Of a DNA stretch of 64,000 nt, positions 59,145 through 64,000 are shown piece after piece. A model generated the notes under the pieces. The model saw only the letters and a program-made list of their open reading frames with translations, was not told the origin of the DNA and made no database searches. Source of the stretch: Spirosoma telluris. GTDB taxonomy: Bacteria > Bacteroidota > Bacteroidia > Cytophagales > Spirosomataceae. Position 1 is the first letter of the stretch, and every line of letters begins with the position of its first letter. The stretch spans positions 4,356,501 through 4,420,500 of the forward strand of contig QLII01000001.1 in NCBI GenBank assembly GCA_003259005.1. The letters are read 5' to 3'. Position numbers and translations under genes: made by a program.

Positions 59145-62100
59145 ATGGAGTTTTGGATTTGTAAACAAACTAATTCCTTTACTCAACCAATTAGCAGTAT
59201 GTCTAGGTTTATTGTTTCTCAATACATATTTCAGGGAATTTATACTACCTACTTACGGCAAATAAGTCTACCTGGATTTAGGGCTCTACATATCGTAATT
59301 ATCCTCCTGCTTTTGAGTCAGATAGCACAGGCACAGTGTACAACAACCCTTACAGTCATTCCTGGGCTATGCACTACTACGGCCAATACCTACTCCACCA
59401 CAGCAATTGTAACCCTCTCTAACCCAACAACCGGTATACTCACAATCACCGATGGCTCACAGAGTGCAACCTTTGCAACCACCCCCATTAGTTCGGCTAC
59501 ATTTACGGCGTTATTTACGGGTTTGATATCCAATGGAGACTTGCATACCGTAACAGCCGCCTTATTTGGATGTACACCCTCAACAGCTACTTATACCGCT
59601 CCAGGCTCCTGTACGCAACCTGCTGGCACTCAGCTTGCGTTGACGAAACTAGTCGATAAAACCAAAGCAAAGATTGGCGATGTAATGACATATACCCTGG
59701 TCCTGACTAACACGGGCAGTACCACCGCGACCAATGTTGTTGTCCAGGATTCGATGTCTACTGGGCTTTCCTTCGTACCAGGATCAGCGACTATTCCTGC
59801 TGGTACTACATTCACACAGGGAGCCCCAAGAGCACATGGAAAATAGGAGCTTTATCGACAAACCAAAGTTTTAGTTTAACCTACCAGGCGATAGCCGATA
59901 GCTCGGGGTACTTTATAATCAGGCTACTATAGCAGGCGATACGGCTACGGTCTGTACATCCATACCCGTGTTGTTCTGTGCTGGCGATACCTATGTTATC
60001 CAGCTAACAGCCGCACCAGGTCGCTCCTCTTACAGATGGTTCAGGGATGATGTGGAACTCACTAGCCAAACCACTAATATTCTTACAATAACTGCTCCTG
60101 GCACCTATAGCCTGGCGGTGGATAATGTCTCCGGCAAATGCCCTGACTTTAGCTGCTGTCCTTTTATTGTTGAGGAAGATACCCTGCCTACTTTTCAGGC
60201 TATTGCTGTACCAGTTACGTGTGTTGGCAATGCGGCTCTAACCAATGGGCAAATTGTCCTGAGCAATTTCCGCCCTGGTTACACTTACCAGTATTCATTT
60301 GGTGCTGATTTCAATCCAGCCGCTTCCCTATCCGGTCCAGCTAAGGCTATTCCGGTCGGTGGTGTGATTGTAAACAATATCGCGAATCCAGTCGTAGCTC
60401 AATCATACACGATTCGGGTGTACAACGCATCGGGCTGTTATACAGACGTAACCGTGGTTATGCTACCAGCCATTTGCTGCAATGTAAGTGTAGTAGCAAC
60501 GCCCGGTTTATGTGCCCCCCTTACGAGTACTTACTCAACGACTGCTCTAATCAGCCTGACGAATCCGCCATCAGGGACACTGACGCTTAGTGATGGTCCC
60601 AAAAGTTTAACCTTTGCGACTACTGCTGGCAGTTCAACCACCTTTACGGCTACCTTCGACAATCTAATCTCAGATGGAACCAGCCACACTGTAGTACTAA
60701 GTCTACCCGGTTGTTCGACTACTAGTACCACCTATACCGCGCCGGCTTCCTGTAACATCGGGCTAGGATTAGCGATCACCGATCCGGGTGTCTGCCTACC
60801 AGGAACTAATACCTACAACACCACGGGAGTCATCAGTCTGATCAGTGCCGTGGCCGGAACTGCCACCATCACCGATGGAGCCAGCACCACAACCCTCTCC
60901 ATCAATGCAGGAGCCACTTCTGTGCCCTACTCCCTCAGTGGACTCCCCAGTGGAACAGGTTTACACACCGTGACGGTCAACTACCTGGGGCAGACGGCCA
61001 GCACTACCTATACCGCCCCTGCATCCTGTTCAGTATCCCCCATCTGCTCCATTAGTGTCGTGGCCACACCAGGACTTTGTCAAATAGCCACCAATACCTT
61101 TACCACAGTAGCCCTCATCAACATTACCAATCCAACCACGGGCATAGTAACCGTCTCCGATGGGCCAGCCAGTCTGACCTTTGCCACCACGGCTGGAAGT
61201 AGTGCATCCTTTACGGCGACGCTGGCCAATATCATCTCTGACGGGGCAAGCCACACCCTGACGGCTTCCTTACCAGGTTGTAGCACCACCACTACTACTT
61301 ATACGGCACCAGCCAGTTGCTCAATTGCCCCTTCCGTCTGTAACCTGAGTGCAGTGGCTACGGCAGGACTCTGTTCAACAGTTACCCATACCTACTCGGT
61401 TTCAGTAGTAATCAACCTGACTAATGCCCAGCCAGGCTCACTTATCGTTGACGTATTCGGGGCAGCCTCCAGCAGCCAGGCTGTTTCGAATGGAACCAAT
61501 TCATTTACCCTTGTCTTCGACAATCTGATCCCAGATGGGCTTAATCGGACCATCACGGTGAGCCTGCCCGGTTGTGGGACCACCACAGCTAGCTTCACCG
61601 CGCCGGTCTCCTGTTCAGTAGCGCCTGTCTGCTCGATCAGTGCGGTGGCCACACCAGGACTTTGTTCAACAGCCACTAATACCTACTCCTCAACGGTTGT
61701 TGTCAGTCTGACCAATCCAACCACAGGAACTCTGACGGTTACCAATGGTGGGCAAAGCCAGACCTTGGTAAGCAGTCAAGCCACGACTAGTTTAACAACA
61801 GTCTTCGACAATCTGATTTCAGATGGATCTAGTCATACGGCTACGGTAAGTTTGTCTGGTTGTGGTACTACCACCGCTACATTTACCGCCCCGGCTTCCT
61901 GTTCAGTAGCCCCCATCTGCTCACTTAGTGCAGTGGCCACTGCGGGACTCTGTGCATCAGCTACCAATACCTACTCTTCGACGGTGATTGTGACCCTGAC
62001 CAACCCAACCGCTGGTACACTGACCATCACCCATGGAGGACAAACCCAGACGCTGCTGACCACTTCAGCTACCACCACGCTGACGGCCACTTTCGACAAT

Positions 62101-64000
62101 CTGATCTCCGATGGAAACAGCCACACCCTGACGGCTTCCTTACCAGGTTGTAGCACCACCACTACTACTTATACGGCACCAGCCAGTTGCTCAATTGCCC
62201 CTTCCGTCTGTAACCTGAGTGCAGTGGCTACGGCAGGACTCTGTTCAACAGTTACCCATACCTACTCGGTTTCAGTAGTAATCAACCTGACTAATGCCCA
62301 GCCAGGCTCACTTATCGTTGACGTATTCGGGGCAGCCTCCAGCAGCCAGGCTGTTTCGAATGGAACCAATTCATTTACCCTTGTCTTCGACAATCTGATC
62401 CCAGATGGGCTTAATCGGACCATCACGGTGAGCCTGCCCGGTTGTGGGACCACCACAGCTAGCTTCACCGCGCCGGTCTCCTGTTCAGTAGCGCCTGTCT
62501 GCTCGATCAGTGCGGTGGCCACACCAGGACTTTGTTCAACAGCCACTAATACCTACTCCTCAACGGTTGTTGTCAGTCTGACCAATCCAACCACAGGAAC
62601 TCTGACGGTTACCAATGGTGGGCAAAGCCAGACCTTGGTAAGCAGTCAAGCCACGACTAGTTTAACAACAGTCTTCGACAATCTGATTTCAGATGGATCT
62701 AGTCATACGGCTACGGTAAGTTTGTCTGGTTGTGGTACTACCACCGCTACATTTACCGCCCCGGCTTCCTGTTCAGTAGCCCCCATCTGCTCACTTAGTG
62801 CAGTGGCCACTGCGGGACTCTGTGCATCAGCTACCAATACCTACTCTTCGACGGTGATTGTGACCCTGACCAACCCAACCGCTGGTACACTGACCATCAC
62901 CCATGGAGGACAAACCCAGACGCTGCTGACCACTTCGGCTACGACCACGCTGACGGCCACTTTCGACAATCTGATCTCCGATGGAAACAGCCACACCGTA
63001 CTGGTCAGCCTGCCCGGCTGCTCAACCACCAGTGCCTCCTACACGGCTCCGACTTCGTGCCGGGTTGAGCTGGGCTTAGCCATCACCGATCCGGGGTCTG
63101 CCTGCCGGGAACCAATACCTACAACACTACGGGGGTCATCAGTCTGACCAATGCCGTGCCAGGAACCGCTACCATCACTGATGGAACCAGCACCACGACT
63201 ATTGCCATCAGTGCAGGAGCCACCTCTGTGCCTTATTCACTGACTGGGTTGCCCAGTGGAACGGGTTCGCACACGGTCACCGTCAGCTATCTGGGGCAGA
63301 CCGCCAGCACCACTTATACCGCACCGGCCTCCTGTTCCATAGCCCCCGTCTGTAGTTTAAGTGCGACGGCCACCGCTGGTCTCTGTGCGACGGCCACCAA
63401 CACCTATTCGGCCTCCATTGTGGTCAGTCTGACCAATACCACTGCTGGTATGATCACCATCAGTTTGCCCGGCACTACACCGGTGAGTCAGACCCTGGCC
63501 GCCAACACACCTACCTTCACTGCGGTCTTCCAGGACCTGCCCTCCGATGGAGCTACCCATACAGCAACCATTAGTCTGCCCGGTTGTGGCACTACTACGG
63601 CCACCTACACCGCACCAGTTTCCTGCTCAGTAGCGCCCGTCTGTTCCATCAGTGCAGTGGCCACCCCTGGACTTTGCCAGTCGGCTACGAATACCTTCAC
63701 TAATACAGTAGTGGTAAGCCTGACCAACCCTCAAACGGGTATTCTCACCGTCACGGATGGACCGGCCAGCTTAACCTTTGCCGCCGTGGCGGGCAGCAGT
63801 GGCTCATTCACAGCTACATTCGCAGGTATTAGTTCAACCGGTGCCAGCCATACGGTAACGACCTCCTTACCAGGCTGTTCCACCATCTCGACTACTTACA
63901 CTGCGCCGGTTTCCTGTTCTCTAGCCCCTGTCTGTAGTCTGAGTGCGACGGCGACGGCGGGACTCTGCGCAACGGCGACCAATACCTACTCGGCAACAGC
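59145..64000 (+). CDS. Second giant DUF11/Cys-module repeat protein (partial; frame broken three times)
   Basis: A membrane signal segment (LHIVIILLLLSQIAQAQ) ends near residue 63 from the ATG at 59145; an ATG at 59199 would give a more usual length. Next come one Cys-rich module, a DUF11 domain (VDKTKAKIGDVMTYTLVLTN), an Ig-like block (SYRWFRDDVELTSQTTN, VSGKCPDFSCCPFIVEED), then many ~97-residue modules with the pattern CSLSAVATAGLC, NTYSSTVIVTLTNP, FDNLISDG and SLPGCSTT. Breaks are in runs 59824-59827, 59905-59908 and 63093-63096; each lacks one base. The frame stays open to the window end, so the C-terminus is unseen. It is probably a surface protein related to that at 40614. Confidence 0.82.
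61249..62988 (+). repeat. 870-nt tandem duplication inside the second giant gene
   Basis: 61249-62118 and 62119-62988 are nearly identical with a constant 870-nt offset. The few differences lie near the 3' end, for example CTTCAGCTACCACC versus CTTCGGCTACGACC. 870 nt equals 290 codons, three Cys modules, so the frame is kept. Confidence 0.92.

Noticed and set aside
5475..63096. Programmed ribosomal frameshifting as an explanation for the breaks
   Set aside because: The breaks occur in many unrelated genes, always need one added base, lack a common slippery heptamer or downstream structure, and some genes would need five events.
61030..63560. Antisense Val-rich frames in the second giant gene
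   Set aside because: They are identical in both duplicated copies and come only from the codon bias of the sense repeats.
1..64000. tRNA, rRNA or riboswitch genes
   Set aside because: No stretch with tRNA arms, rRNA conserved blocks or a riboswitch core was recognised on either strand by eye.

Overview
The window looks like a chromosomal segment of a Cytophagales bacterium (Bacteroidota), most like Spirosoma or a close relative. Evidence: two SusC/SusD outer-membrane uptake pairs, promoters of the Bacteroidota type (-33 TTTG, -7 TAnnTTTG), a two-component sensor with a beta-propeller input, very long secreted Ig/DUF11 proteins with Cys-rich modules, and the glycogen-synthase-like/panC neighbourhood. 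No rRNA, tRNA or CRISPR array was seen.

Layout. 0-6.7 kb: a hypothetical gene, a divergent HxlR regulator/NmrA-type oxidoreductase pair with a visible operator, and a two-gene set for a secreted amidase and a penicillin-acylase-family Ntn hydrolase. 6.7-12.6 kb: an accessory island of six small unrelated genes (secreted proteins, Rpn nuclease, VOC, DUF4291, DUF6090-like). They are separated by a recurring family of spacer elements, one of which has the full geometry of an integron attC site; no integrase lies in the window. 12.6-20.4 kb: housekeeping genes (glmS, GT5 glycogen-synthase-like protein, panC, M28 peptidase, VanX-type dipeptidase, fused SpmA/SpmB-like membrane protein). 20.6-31.4 kb: two SusC/SusD systems. 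31.5-37.4 kb: subtilisin-like protease, two SDR enzymes, a beta-barrel protein, and a MarR regulator with matching operators in front of itself and of a 69-residue protein. 37.4-40.2 kb: citrulline hydrolase CtlX and an arginine deiminase. 40.6-47.4 kb: a ~2,260-residue repeat protein. 47.5-52 kb: an IS982 remnant and a large sensor kinase. 53-58.4 kb: LysR regulator, dabB, dabA and a DUF6671 gene, i.e. an inorganic-carbon uptake locus. 59.1 kb to the end: a second giant repeat protein running off the window.

A dominant property of this sequence is that at least 24 single-base deletions break otherwise well-conserved genes. Every one is a deletion, 22 of them in G/C runs and two in T runs. 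Restoring one base in each run makes every affected gene an exact multiple of three with family-typical protein continuity. I read this as homopolymer under-calling in the source assembly, not gene decay. Affected genes are annotated as single CDS with the break positions given.

Regulatory sites that can be read directly include an HxlR-type operator at the oxidoreductase promoter, twin 16-bp palindromes for the MarR regulator, and an ATTAGAA/TTCTAAT cluster between lysR and dabB overlapping the dabB promoter.
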